Of a stretch of 11,297 nt of DNA, positions 1-7,156 are shown one piece after another. This DNA comes from Euryarchaeota archaeon UBA439 (lineage in GTDB: Archaea; Thermoplasmatota; Poseidoniia; Poseidoniales; Thalassarchaeaceae). The notes under the pieces were generated by a model that was given only the letters and a program-made list of their open reading frames with translations, was not told the DNA's origin and searched no databases. The stretch lies in the NCBI GenBank assembly GCA_002497245.1, contig DANB01000013.1, positions 1-11,297 on the forward strand. Direction: 5' to 3'. The first letter of the stretch is position 1. The number at the start of each line of letters is the position of its first letter. The position numbers and the translations under genes are program-made.

Positions 1-1178
1 CAAACTCCTATTTCATTTAACTCCAAAGTTTTTGCAGGTAAATGGTCTAACGTATTCACATCAATGCGATATTTTAGTTTGCCCAATGTTAGTGATGCGG
101 ACTGTGTGCTTGATTTGAGAATGTATTGTCTTCCTGGAATCATAGCATCGTCACTCATCCACAAAATACGTGATTGGAACTGGTCCGCTTCTCCGCATGG
201 GTCTTTTGATGCTGCAATAATGTCGCCTCTCGAAACATCAATCTCATCGTTCAATGTTATCGTAACTGATTGCCCTGCTGATGCTTTTGGCAATTCGCCG
301 TCCCACGTGATTATGTTTTCAATTGTGGACTCTTTGCCCCCGGGATGTAATCTAATTTTGTCGCCGACTCTTGTTTCGCCACTTGCGATTAGTCCTGTGA
401 ATCCTCTAAAGCTCGAATTTGGTCGGTTTACCCACTGGACCGGCATCCTGAAAGGGGCCTGCTTTCTTTGGTTTCGGACTTCAATATTCTCAAGATATTG
501 CATGATTGTTTCGCCATTATACCACGGTGTGTTCTCACTTTGTTCTACAACGTTATCACCAAATAATGCAGAAATTGGAACCGCAGTAATTGATTCTATA
601 TCGAGTGCTTCCTCTGCAAACTTCGAGTAATCTGAAACGATTTGGTCATAAACTTCTTGAGAATAATTTACTAAATCTAATTTGTTTACTGCCAATAATA
701 CTTTTTTGACGCCAACCATCGATACAATGAATGAATGCCTTCTTGTTTGTGTGAGGACTCCTTGTTCTGCATCAATTAAAATGATGGCTATATCAGCAGT
801 CGATGCTCCTGTTGCCATATTTCTAGTATATTCTTCATGCCCGGGCGTATCTGCTACGATATATTTTCTCTTGTCAGTGGAAAAGAACCTGTACGCTACA
901 TCAATTGTAATTCCTTGTTCTCTCTCTGCAGCAAGGCCGTCTACTAATAATGCGAAATCTATCTCATTTCCTTGGGTTCCTATTTTTTTGGAGTCGTTTT
1001 TTAATGCAGATAATTGGTCGTCAAAAAGCATCTGCGACTCATACAACATACGTCCTATTAGTGTGGATTTTCCGTCATCAACAGATCCGCAAGTAATGAA
1101 TCGGAGTAGGCTTTTTTCTTCGTGCGACTTCAGATAAGAATCGATGTCTTTGGATATCAATTCACTAATATGAGCCAT
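1..1178 (-). CDS. cysN: Sulfate adenylyltransferase subunit 1 (GTPase subunit), 3' end beyond window
   Basis: This is the regulatory GTPase subunit of heterodimeric ATP sulfurylase. It couples GTP hydrolysis to formation of APS from sulfate and ATP by CysD in the cytoplasm. The frame is open from ATG at 1178 to the left edge, giving 392 codons; E. coli CysN has about 475 residues, so roughly the last 80 are missing and a possible C-terminal CysC fusion cannot be judged. GTPase motifs are intact: P-loop GSVDDGKST at 31-39, the switch I region VDGLAAEREQGITID, DTPGH at 110-114 and NKLD at 165-168. The second (beta-barrel) domain starts near residue 240 with PVQWVNRPN and FRGFTG. The ATG shares one base with the cysD stop (TAATG), and an SD-like GAGGGG lies 8 bases upstream, inside cysD, which suggests translational coupling. 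The sequence is close to bacterial CysN, so transfer from bacteria is plausible. Confidence 0.96.
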   Translation of the reverse strand, partial: MAHISELISKDIDSYLKSHEEKSLLRFITCGSVDDGKSTLIGRMLYESQMLFDDQLSALKNDSKKIGTQGNEIDFALLVDGLAAEREQGITIDVAYRFFSTDKRKYIVADTPGHEEYTRNMATGASTADIAIILIDAEQGVLTQTRRHSFIVSMVGVKKVLLAVNKLDLVNYSQEVYDQIVSDYSKFAEEALDIESITAVPISALFGDNVVEQSENTPWYNGETIMQYLENIEVRNQRKQAPFRMPVQWVNRPNSSFRGFTGLIASGETRVGDKIRLHPGGKESTIENIITWDGELPKASAGQSVTITLNDEIDVSRGDIIAASKDPCGEADQFQSRILWMSDDAMIPGRQYILKSSTQSASLTLGKLKYRIDVNTLDHLPAKTLELNEIGV

Positions 1179-2071
1179 TAGAAATACCCCTCTTGTTTCT
1201 TTTTTTCCATAGATGCATTGGAGTCGTGGTCAATGGTCCTACCCTGTCTTTCTGAGGTTGTAGTAAGAAGCATTTCTTGGATAATTTCAGGCAATGTGTT
1301 AGCTTCGGATTCTACTGCCCCTGTTAACGGATAGCACCCCAAAGTTCGAAATCTAACACTTTTCATCATTGGTTTTTCTCCTTCATTTAAAGGAATTCTA
1401 TCATCATCTACTAATATCAAAGTTCCATCTCTTTCGACCACTGGCCTTTCCTTAGAGAAATATAATGGCACAATTGGTATTTTTTCTAAATGAATATATT
1501 GCCATATATCTAATTCTGTCCAATTTGATAATGGGAAAACTCGTATAGATTCTCCTTTGTTTTTTCGTGAATTATACAAATTCCAAAGTTCCGGCCTCTG
1601 ATTTTTTGGGTCCCACCGGTGCTTGGATGTTCTGAATGAAAAGATTCTTTCTTTTGCTCTTGATTTTTCTTCGTCTCTTCTTGCTCCGCCGAATGCAACG
1701 TCAAACTGATGTTTGTCTAACGCTTGTTTTAGCCCTTCTGTTTTCATCACATCGGTATGTTTTGAAGATCCGTGGATAAACGGATTCATCCCCATTTCTT
1801 TTCCATCTGGATTAATATGGACAATTAAATCTACACCCAAATCTTTTGCTGTTTTGTCTCTAAAATCAATCATTTCTGAAAATTTCCACATAGTATCAAT
1901 GTGCATTATCGGGAATGGGATTTTACCGGGATGAAAGGCCTTTCTAGCCAAATGAAGCATTACGGAAGAGTCTTTTCCAACAGAATATAACATTACTGGA
2001 TTTTCCGCTTCGGCGACGACCTCTCTCATAATATGGATGGCTTCTGCCTCCAAAGCGTCGAGGTGGGACAT
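1178..2071 (-). CDS. cysD: Sulfate adenylyltransferase subunit 2 (catalytic, PAPS-reductase-like fold)
   Basis: This is the catalytic subunit of ATP sulfurylase and partner of CysN. It adenylylates sulfate to APS. The protein matches E. coli CysD (302 aa) almost end to end at 297 aa. From the chosen Met the PP-loop SVGKDSS lies at 30-36, [16 protein letters not shown] at 127-142, the [10 protein letters not shown] segment at 181-190, [12 protein letters not shown] at 240-251, and the C-terminus ends in the family signature QEGYF. The start is uncertain. The frame stays open up to an ATG at 2152, only 5 bases after the cysQ stop, which would add 27 residues. That extension has no counterpart in E. 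coli CysD, whose N-terminus aligns a few residues before [10 protein letters not shown], so I chose 2071. Neither ATG has a clear SD. The stop codon overlaps the cysN ATG by one base. Confidence 0.96.
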   Translation of the reverse strand: MSHLDALEAEAIHIMREVVAEAENPVMLYSVGKDSSVMLHLARKAFHPGKIPFPIMHIDTMWKFSEMIDFRDKTAKDLGVDLIVHINPDGKEMGMNPFIHGSSKHTDVMKTEGLKQALDKHQFDVAFGGARRDEEKSRAKERIFSFRTSKHRWDPKNQRPELWNLYNSRKNKGESIRVFPLSNWTELDIWQYIHLEKIPIVPLYFSKERPVVERDGTLILVDDDRIPLNEGEKPMMKSVRFRTLGCYPLTGAVESEANTLPEIIQEMLLTTTSERQGRTIDHDSNASMEKKKQEGYF

Positions 2072-2157
2072 GTGTTTGCGTAAGACAAGGTCTATTTCAC
2101 ATCGACGGGTTTTGGTCTGTTTTGATTTATCGAAAAAAATGCATAAAATCATTTAAT

Positions 2158-2949
2158 TTACTGTAATTTGACCCAATCTGTGGTCCAACGATTATCTGCA
2201 GCTACAAGGAAATATGGATTTAATACATTTTCGACCAAATCATAATCAAGATTTTTTCCCGATGGCCCGACTACAATCCCCCCTGCTCCTGAAACTACTG
2301 CATGAGCGGCTGCTATGTCCCAACAAGAAGTGGGTCCGAATCTTGGATACAAATCGGCCGAACCTTCTGCGACTATGCACGCTTTCAAAGAAGATCCCAT
2401 TCTAACTAGGTCATAATGCCCCAATTTTTGGGCAAATAACTCATCTTTTTCGCCCCTGTGTGACCCACTGGCTACTAATCTTACAGGAAGAGGTGGAGAG
2501 GAGGGGTTTACCATCATCAAACCGGTACCGTCAGGGCCCCTACGTTCAGAAGGTGCTATTACTCCTCCAGACCAAGTTGTTTTACTGACCGGTGCATGTA
2601 CTACACCGAAAATAGGAGACCAGCGATTTTTTTTGCGACTCATTAGTGCTATATTTACTGTAAACATTCCATTTCTTTTGATAAATTCTTTTGTCCCGTC
2701 TAATGGGTCTACTAGCCAACAAGTATCAGAAGAAAGAGGGTCTCCTTCGTTTCCTTCCTCTGATACGATGGGGGTGTCATCTATTTTTTTTAATTCGTCA
2801 ACAATTATGTTATGTGCTGCTAAGTCTGCTTCGGTCAAGGGAGAATTGTCGCCCTTCTGTTCAATTCTTATGTTTCCTGACTTATTATAGATCTCAAGTA
2901 TTGCTTCGCCCGCTAACTCAGCGATTTGAATTATCTTTTCGAAATCCAA
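2158..2949 (-). CDS. cysQ: 3'(2'),5'-bisphosphate nucleotidase (PAP/PAPS phosphatase)
   Basis: This is an inositol-monophosphatase superfamily enzyme of the CysQ type. It hydrolyses the 3'-phosphate of PAP or PAPS and so prevents build-up of toxic by-products of sulfate activation. Metal-binding motifs of the family are present: DNSPLTEAD at 34-42, the acidic pair E64-E65, DPLDGT at 81-86 (D81, D84, G85, T86) and WDIAAAHA at 210-217 with D211. At 263 aa the length is normal. Translation starts at a TTG (2949) with a strong GGGGAG 5 bases upstream, and no in-frame ATG lies nearby. The gene begins 18 bp after the stop of the membrane-protein gene and ends 5 to 86 bp before cysD, depending on the cysD start. 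Placement beside cysDN favours PAP/PAPS over inositol phosphates as substrate. Confidence 0.93.
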   Translation of the reverse strand: MDFEKIIQIAELAGEAILEIYNKSGNIRIEQKGDNSPLTEADLAAHNIIVDELKKIDDTPIVSEEGNEGDPLSSDTCWLVDPLDGTKEFIKRNGMFTVNIALMSRKKNRWSPIFGVVHAPVSKTTWSGGVIAPSERRGPDGTGLMMVNPSSPPLPVRLVASGSHRGEKDELFAQKLGHYDLVRMGSSLKACIVAEGSADLYPRFGPTSCWDIAAAHAVVSGAGGIVVGPSGKNLDYDLVENVLNPYFLVAADNRWTTDWVKLQ

Positions 2950-2951
2950 AG

Positions 2952-2957
2952 CTATCT
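2952..2957 (-). promoter_or_regulatory. Shine-Dalgarno site for the TTG start of cysQ
   Basis: GGGGAG on the minus strand sits 5 bases before the TTG at 2949, between the upstream stop codon (2968-2970) and cysQ. It is what decides this non-ATG start, because no ATG in frame lies near the conserved N-terminus. Confidence 0.65.
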
Positions 2958-2967
2958 CCCCAATATC

Positions 2968-3522
2968 TTAGAAATCTTGCATTTCTTTGGCTGCTTCTTC
3001 CAATTTTTCTCTCGCTTCGGATGAGAGATGGAATAAATACGGATCTTCCTCGCCCACTATTTCTTTCCAAGATGACATTGTTCTCGACCATATTTCTTGC
3101 TCCGAATTCCATTCTAGCCATCTGTCAACAAAGTCACAATGACGGTTGATTTCTTCGTCGTCTTCAGATAATTTGCGTAAGATAGTATTGGTTTGGGCTA
3201 ATAACATACCAAAAGGAGCGTTTACTTTGTATGTTGTGAACGGGTTTCTTTCCTGGACAACGGTTAGATGTTCCCTCCAGAGCCCAAGAAATACGTCATA
3301 TACCCATCCAATAATCAATACTACGAATAATACAGATAGGGCAATTGCTCCGAGGCCCCAATATGTCATTGGTATCGCTAACATTTCGGTGTCTGATTCA
3401 AACCTCCAACTGACATAAGGCCACATTAACAAAGTCAATGTTGTAATCCAAAAACCCATAGAAATGAGGGTTTGGCTTTGCTGAATGCGCCAGTATTGAC
3501 GCATGAAAGTTTTCTTCAACAT
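2968..3522 (-). CDS. Small two-helix membrane protein, unknown function
   Basis: I do not recognise this 184-aa protein. Two hydrophobic segments, about residues 19-40 and 53-80, are likely membrane helices separated by a short acidic loop (FESDTE). The rest is a soluble tail of about 100 residues that is highly charged and rich in Glu and Trp (for example RWLEWNSEQEIW near 134-145) and ends in an amphipathic helix, SSEAREKLEEAAKEMQDF. No cysteine pair, metal motif or enzymatic signature is visible. The start ATG at 3522 has AGGGTG 4 bases upstream. It lies 48 bp after L18a and 18 bp before cysQ, so it is probably transcribed with cysQDN. A role in sulfate uptake or in anchoring the pathway is possible, but rests on position alone; two helices are too few for a known sulfate permease. 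Confidence 0.8.
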   Translation of the reverse strand: MLKKTFMRQYWRIQQSQTLISMGFWITTLTLLMWPYVSWRFESDTEMLAIPMTYWGLGAIALSVLFVVLIIGWVYDVFLGLWREHLTVVQERNPFTTYKVNAPFGMLLAQTNTILRKLSEDDEEINRHCDFVDRWLEWNSEQEIWSRTMSSWKEIVGEEDPYLFHLSSEAREKLEEAAKEMQDF

Positions 3523-3570
3523 GACACACCCTAGGGCCTATCTGATTTCACCGTTACGCGTTAAAGTTGA

Positions 3571-3798
3571 TTATTTGTCGCGAAAATGAGATACTACAAC
3601 TGGTGCAGAAGATTCTGATGGATCAATAGTGTTAATCGAAACGATTGTGATATACCTTCTTTTGACGCCGTGGCGGCTACCAAAATTTGAATATACTTTT
3701 TCTCTAACTTGATCTTCATTTTCCGCGACTAAATCTATACAAAATTTTTGATTCGTCTTTCCTTGGCGGAATGACCCGTCTATCCGGTATGCTTGCAT
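3571..3798 (-). CDS. rpl18a: 50S ribosomal protein L18a (LX / L18Ae family)
   Basis: This is a small large-subunit ribosomal protein of the archaeal/eukaryotic L18a (LX, eL20) family. The 75-aa product begins MQAYRIDGSF and has the family's characteristic middle, EKVYSNFGSRHGVKRRYI, where the basic SRHGVKRR stretch contacts rRNA in related proteins. It ends shortly after a PVV segment, as archaeal LX proteins do. The frame is open 27 codons further upstream to 3879, but that part is not conserved, and a TATA-like box sits about 27 bases before the ATG at 3798. I therefore take 3798 as the start, probably on a leaderless mRNA. It is the first gene of the leftward series that continues to cysN; whether it shares their transcript across the 48-bp gap is not known. 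Confidence 0.9.
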   Translation of the reverse strand: MQAYRIDGSFRQGKTNQKFCIDLVAENEDQVREKVYSNFGSRHGVKRRYITIVSINTIDPSESSAPVVVSHFRDK

Positions 3799-3821
3799 AT
3801 TGCGGCCGAACTTCGACTTTG

Positions 3822-3828
3822 ATATAAA
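3822..3828 (-). promoter_or_regulatory. TATA-like box for rpl18a
   Basis: TTTATAT on the minus strand is centred about 27 bases before the rpl18a ATG. In archaea the TATA box is centred about 25-27 bases before the transcription start, so the transcript would begin at or next to the A of the ATG, giving a leaderless mRNA. The bases just upstream are not a strong purine-rich BRE, so confidence is moderate. Confidence 0.5.
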
Positions 3829-3933
3829 CGCCACGAAAACGGCGGAGACGATAATATTCAAATTTCGATAGATATTCATCTAGTTTTACTCAAGGTTCAA
3901 GAACGTGTTAGTTGCGATGTTTATCGATTATTG

Positions 3934-4392
3934 ATGAGTGCTCCCTCCACTGTCGATGCTTCATCGGAACAAGATGAGGGAACATTGGAAGAACGATTAG
4001 CTAAAATCTCGCATGAAAAACTAGTTCAGGAAGTAATTTCGGTCTGGAACGAAGCAATGAAGATGGAGCAAGAATTAGTGATTTCAAGGCAACGGGCACG
4101 CGCGTTGGAATTAGAATTAGAGGCAATAGATTTGGAACAAGGAGATGGTCCCTCTGTTTCAGATCTTGAAGAGCAATTGCGTGTAATGAAAATTCGATAT
4201 AGCCAGTTAGAGAATAAATTAGAGAATGAAAAAATAAGAAGAATAGACGGGGGTGGCATTTCAGAAGGGCGTTCACAGGAGCTGCAAGATGAGAATGCTA
4301 GATTACTCAAAGTAGAAGAAGAGCAAATGATTTTAATTTTAGATATGGAAGCACAAATAGACCGTTTGCTGGCTACAATCAAAGATAGTTAA
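3934..4392 (+). CDS. Predicted coiled-coil protein, unknown function
   Basis: I do not recognise this 152-aa protein. Residues 1-17 are polar and acidic and probably disordered (Ser, Thr, Asp, Glu). Residues 18-68 and 76-104 are dense in Leu, Glu, Arg and Lys with heptad-like spacing and should form coiled coils. A Gly-rich break (DGGGISEGRS) lies at 105-114, followed by a last helix to the C-terminus. It has no membrane segment or catalytic motif. An in-frame TTG lies one codon upstream at 3931, but ATG at 3934 is the simpler start; no SD is visible. It is divergent from rpl18a and its stop overlaps the convergent GGGPS gene by 4 bp. Archaeal prefoldin alpha often neighbours rpl18a, but the beta-hairpin segment of prefoldin is absent here. 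A structural or scaffolding role is possible but not shown. Confidence 0.82.
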   Translation: MSAPSTVDASSEQDEGTLEERLAKISHEKLVQEVISVWNEAMKMEQELVISRQRARALELELEAIDLEQGDGPSVSDLEEQLRVMKIRYSQLENKLENEKIRRIDGGGISEGRSQELQDENARLLKVEEEQMILILDMEAQIDRLLATIKDS

Positions 4393-5204
4393 TCATTCAT
4401 TTTTGAAATGAAATCTGTTAACACGTTCTGCAAAGTATTGGCATTGTCAAAAGATTCTGTCAAATTACCGGTGATTATCCAATCGGCTCCTGCGTCGGAT
4501 GCAGCCTTTGCGGTTTCTCCGTCTCTGATTCCTCCTCCAACAACAATTGTCAGATTACATGACTCTCTGGCCGCTTTAATTAAATCTGGAGATACTGGCG
4601 TTTGAGCGCCGCTTCCTGCTTCAAGATAGATTATTCTGAATCCGTAATATTCTGCTGTTGTTGCGTATGCAGAAATTCTTTCTGTTTCAGATGGACGGAT
4701 TAGGTCTGCTTGGCCTACTTCTCCTGCTTTGCCTCCGGGTTCACAAATAATATACCCCATTGGCAATGGTGAAATTCCAGCTTTTTTAATGAATAATGAG
4801 CCTGCAACTTGTTCTTCGATTAAGTATCTAGGCGATTTGCTATTCATTAGCATCATGAAAGTGATTGCGTCTGCGGCAGGTGAAAGTGCGGCTGCCCCCT
4901 GGGGAAACAGTACGACCGGTACTTTCCAATTTTTTTCTTCTGAAAAATCTGAATCTTGCGACGAAGCCCAAGTTACCAACTCTAATGCTTCTTGGATTGC
5001 AACTACGGTATTGTTTACGTTGTCCATATCTGTATCACTTGAGCCCCCCACGAGTATCATTTTGCTGCCTGCTGCAACCGCTGCCATCGCCCTTTTAGCA
5101 GCAGTATCGGGAGTTTGGTCTGCAGGGTCTATCAAAATGGCGTGTCTTGTGCTTTTTGTCTTATCACAAACATGTTCCAATGTCTGACTCTCCACCCCGC
5201 CCAT
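4389..5204 (-). CDS. Geranylgeranylglyceryl phosphate synthase (GGGPS, PcrB-like TIM barrel)
   Basis: The enzyme joins geranylgeranyl diphosphate to sn-glycerol-1-phosphate, the first ether-forming step of archaeal membrane lipid synthesis. In the 271-aa product the family elements appear in order: ILIDPADQTPD at 23-33 (active-site D26), LVGGSS at 51-56, a long helix region with ADAITFMMLMNSKSP, YIICEPGGKAG at 151-161, YLEAGSG at 193-199, VGGGIRDGE at 222-230 and a phosphate-binding TGN at 245-247. ATG 5204 was chosen because it leaves about 20 residues before ILIDP, as in other family members, and has AGGGA 5 bases upstream; ATG 5222 and TTG 5225 are possible longer starts. It lies about 43 bp after the Rossmann-like gene, and its stop overlaps the coiled-coil gene convergently by 4 bp. 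The length and insertions fit the group II archaeal enzymes. Confidence 0.93.
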   Translation of the reverse strand: MGGVESQTLEHVCDKTKSTRHAILIDPADQTPDTAAKRAMAAVAAGSKMILVGGSSDTDMDNVNNTVVAIQEALELVTWASSQDSDFSEEKNWKVPVVLFPQGAAALSPAADAITFMMLMNSKSPRYLIEEQVAGSLFIKKAGISPLPMGYIICEPGGKAGEVGQADLIRPSETERISAYATTAEYYGFRIIYLEAGSGAQTPVSPDLIKAARESCNLTIVVGGGIRDGETAKAASDAGADWIITGNLTESFDNANTLQNVLTDFISKMND

Positions 5205-5247
5205 ATTAGTCCCTGAATGCATCAAGCATCTAATATTTTACAAAGAT

Positions 5248-5862
5248 CTATTCGTATAAAGAAGATTCTGCGGTATTGATTCCTAAATTGACTCTTCCAA
5301 TTAATGCAGTGCGAGGGTCTTGGCCGTGCCATTGCATTTTTTGTATCAAATTGTCGCCAATATTTTCATTTTTGCTCCATATTTCTATGGTCTGGTCTGG
5401 TCTGATTCCAAAAATATCTGTATCTGTTTTTGAAATTGTTACGCCTCCGTGCCATAATTCTTTAGATTTTTTAGTTCTGAAGTCGATTATTCTGTCAAAT
5501 TTCATTTGACCCGCCCCTAAATATCCTGCACCGTAAAAATTGAGTTGGTCCTCTTCTATGCCCTTTACTATAGATTTCAAATGTAAATTAGCCCCTCTTT
5601 CTGCGAGAGAGATCGAAAGTGATTTAACAAACCAAGAGTATCTAACCGCTGTAGAGTTTTCTTTAGGTTGTTGATTAAATAAATTGCCTGCCCACTTAAT
5701 TGGAATTATTGGCCATTCAGAAAAAATACCTGGTTCCTCTCCGTACATCCCAGATTCTGCCTTTTCATCGAATACATGAATTTCTAAATTGGGATTTATG
5801 TCAAATAGCCTATGGCCGCATGCGAATACTTCTATTCCTGAACCAATGATAGCGATTTTCAT
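5248..5862 (-). CDS. Rossmann-fold (FAD/NAD(P)-binding-like) protein with degenerate motif, unknown function
   Basis: The first 33 residues look like the beta-alpha-beta unit of an FAD- or NAD-binding protein: MKIAIIGSGIEV, a helix, then LEIHVFDEK, whose acidic residues would contact ribose. The glycine motif is imperfect, because the third glycine of GxGxxG (position 12) is Val. The 204-aa length is about half that of common flavoprotein oxidoreductases or geranylgeranyl reductases, and I see no second glycine motif or FAD-contact segment near the C-terminus. The middle has conserved-looking aromatic stretches (SEWPIIPIKWAGNLF near 48-62; RYSWFVKSL near 74-82). The frame is intact and starts at ATG 5862, 24 bp after the M20 gene, with GGGPS about 43 bp downstream. 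Its place before GGGPS makes a lipid-related or redox role tempting but unproven. It may be a non-catalytic or shortened relative of the flavoproteins. Confidence 0.75.
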   Translation of the reverse strand: MKIAIIGSGIEVFACGHRLFDINPNLEIHVFDEKAESGMYGEEPGIFSEWPIIPIKWAGNLFNQQPKENSTAVRYSWFVKSLSISLAERGANLHLKSIVKGIEEDQLNFYGAGYLGAGQMKFDRIIDFRTKKSKELWHGGVTISKTDTDIFGIRPDQTIEIWSKNENIGDNLIQKMQWHGQDPRTALIGRVNLGINTAESSLYE

Positions 5863-5886
5863 AATATCTTCTCATTGTAATTTTAA

Positions 5887-7077
5887 TTAATTTAAATTTT
5901 CAAGTGCTTTTAATGCAGTATTAACATGGATTGCAGTCCCTAAAGACAGAGCTTCTTCGTCTACTTTGAACATGGGGTGATGTACGTCATAAACAGCGTC
6001 TATGTCGGGATTGCCTACCCCTAGGAAAGAAAAACAACCAGGTATTTCTTCTGTGTAATATGCAAAATCTTCTCCGCCCATAATTGGATCGGGCATTTCT
6101 ATAAGATTTTCTTCTCCGAGGATTTCTTTTGCTGCTGATTTTCCTAATTGCCAGCATTCAGCATCATTTATTGTGGGCGGGTAATCGTTTCCAGGGAAGG
6201 AAACTTCAGCTTCGCAGCGATTGGCTTCGGCTATCGATTGCGCTACTTCTTTGACTCGTGTTTGTAATTTTGATACTCCTTCAACAGTTAACGATCTGAT
6301 TGTTCCTTGTAACTCCATAGTGGAAGGAATAACATTGAAGGCACTGCCGGCATTTGCCATCGTGATACTGATTACCCCTGGTTCTAAGGGACTTAGTTCT
6401 CGAGACACTAAAGTTTGAAGTTCGACTACTATCTTTGATCCTGTGACTACGGGGTCGTTTGTATGGTGGGGAGCGGCTGCGTGGCCCCCTTTTCCCTTAA
6501 CTATAATTTTGATAGATGATGTTGCGGCTAAAAGAGTGCCTTCTTTAGATGCTAATGTGCCTACGGGAATTGTCCCTGCAACGTGCAATGCAAAAATTTG
6601 TTGTACCTTGGGCTCCAACAATACGCCTTGTTCCCTCATCATTTTACCCCCTGCCCCACCTTCTTCAGCTGGTTGAAAAATTAATTTGATTGTTCCATTT
6701 ATTTTGTCTTCATTTTCTTTCAACACTCTTGCTGCTCCGAGAAGCATAGCAGTATGGCAATCGTGCCCACATGCGTGCATTTTACCATCGATTTCGCTTT
6801 TGAAATCTATATCAGTTTCTTCGTGTATCGGTAAAGCGTCCATGTCCGCTCTCAATGCTATACAAGGGCCATCGCCATTGCCTATCGTACCAACAACTCC
6901 GGTTATTGCAATGTCTTTTTTGTATGGAATTTTTAAATCCTTCAAAGTATTTTGAACTAGTTTACTTGTTTCAAATTCTTCGTACATCAGTTCTGGATGG
7001 CGATGTATTGTTCTTCTTTTTTCTACGATCCATTGCTGTATTCCTTTAGATTGGGAAGCTATCTCACCGATTTCCAT
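5887..7077 (-). CDS. M20D-family metal-dependent amidohydrolase
   Basis: The product is a 396-aa cytoplasmic hydrolase of the M20D group (hippurate hydrolase, N-acyl-amino-acid or IAA-amino-acid amidohydrolase type). It cleaves an amide bond between an acyl group and an amino acid. Motifs in order are HRHPEL at 25-30, RADMDALP at 76-83, MHACGHDCHTAMLLG at 100-114 (metal ligands C103, H105), QPAEEGGAGG at 135-144 (E138/E139), H165, the GKGGHAAAPH dimer-domain segment at 195-204, MGGEDFA at 333-339 and HH at 366-367. All expected metal ligands are present and the length is typical. The exact substrate cannot be read from the sequence. ATG 7077 lies 79 bp after the ferredoxin gene. A TATA-like element about 28 bases upstream would give a nearly leaderless transcript, so it may have its own promoter. 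Confidence 0.94.
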   Translation of the reverse strand: MEIGEIASQSKGIQQWIVEKRRTIHRHPELMYEEFETSKLVQNTLKDLKIPYKKDIAITGVVGTIGNGDGPCIALRADMDALPIHEETDIDFKSEIDGKMHACGHDCHTAMLLGAARVLKENEDKINGTIKLIFQPAEEGGAGGKMMREQGVLLEPKVQQIFALHVAGTIPVGTLASKEGTLLAATSSIKIIVKGKGGHAAAPHHTNDPVVTGSKIVVELQTLVSRELSPLEPGVISITMANAGSAFNVIPSTMELQGTIRSLTVEGVSKLQTRVKEVAQSIAEANRCEAEVSFPGNDYPPTINDAECWQLGKSAAKEILGEENLIEMPDPIMGGEDFAYYTEEIPGCFSFLGVGNPDIDAVYDVHHPMFKVDEEALSLGTAIHVNTALKALENLN

Positions 7078-7100
7078 ATGTGTACTGCAGAAGATGTTTC

Positions 7101-7110
7101 ATTATTAGAA
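7101..7110 (-). promoter_or_regulatory. Weak TATA-like element upstream of the M20D gene
   Basis: The minus-strand sequence TTCTAATAAT lies about 28 bases before the M20D ATG at 7077. The distance fits an archaeal TATA box driving a transcript with almost no leader, and no SD is visible near the ATG. The match is weak and the local sequence is AT-rich, so this is a candidate only. Confidence 0.3.
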
Positions 7111-7156
7111 TGATGTTGGTTGGGGGAATGGTGAATGAAAGATTTTCGGTTCTGTC

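Noticed and set aside
64..1137. Two long plus-strand open frames opposite the left edge
   Set aside because: They lie antisense to cysN, whose minus-strand frame has all GTPase motifs; the plus-strand peptides show no family features.
3934..4392. Assignment of the coiled-coil protein as prefoldin alpha because rpl18a is next to it
   Set aside because: The strand is opposite to the usual archaeal order, and the central beta-hairpin region with its Gly-rich conserved pattern is not present.
5248..5862. Assignment of the Rossmann-like protein as geranylgeranyl reductase
   Set aside because: It is only 204 aa, its glycine motif is degenerate and the catalytic/FAD C-terminal parts of that family are not visible.
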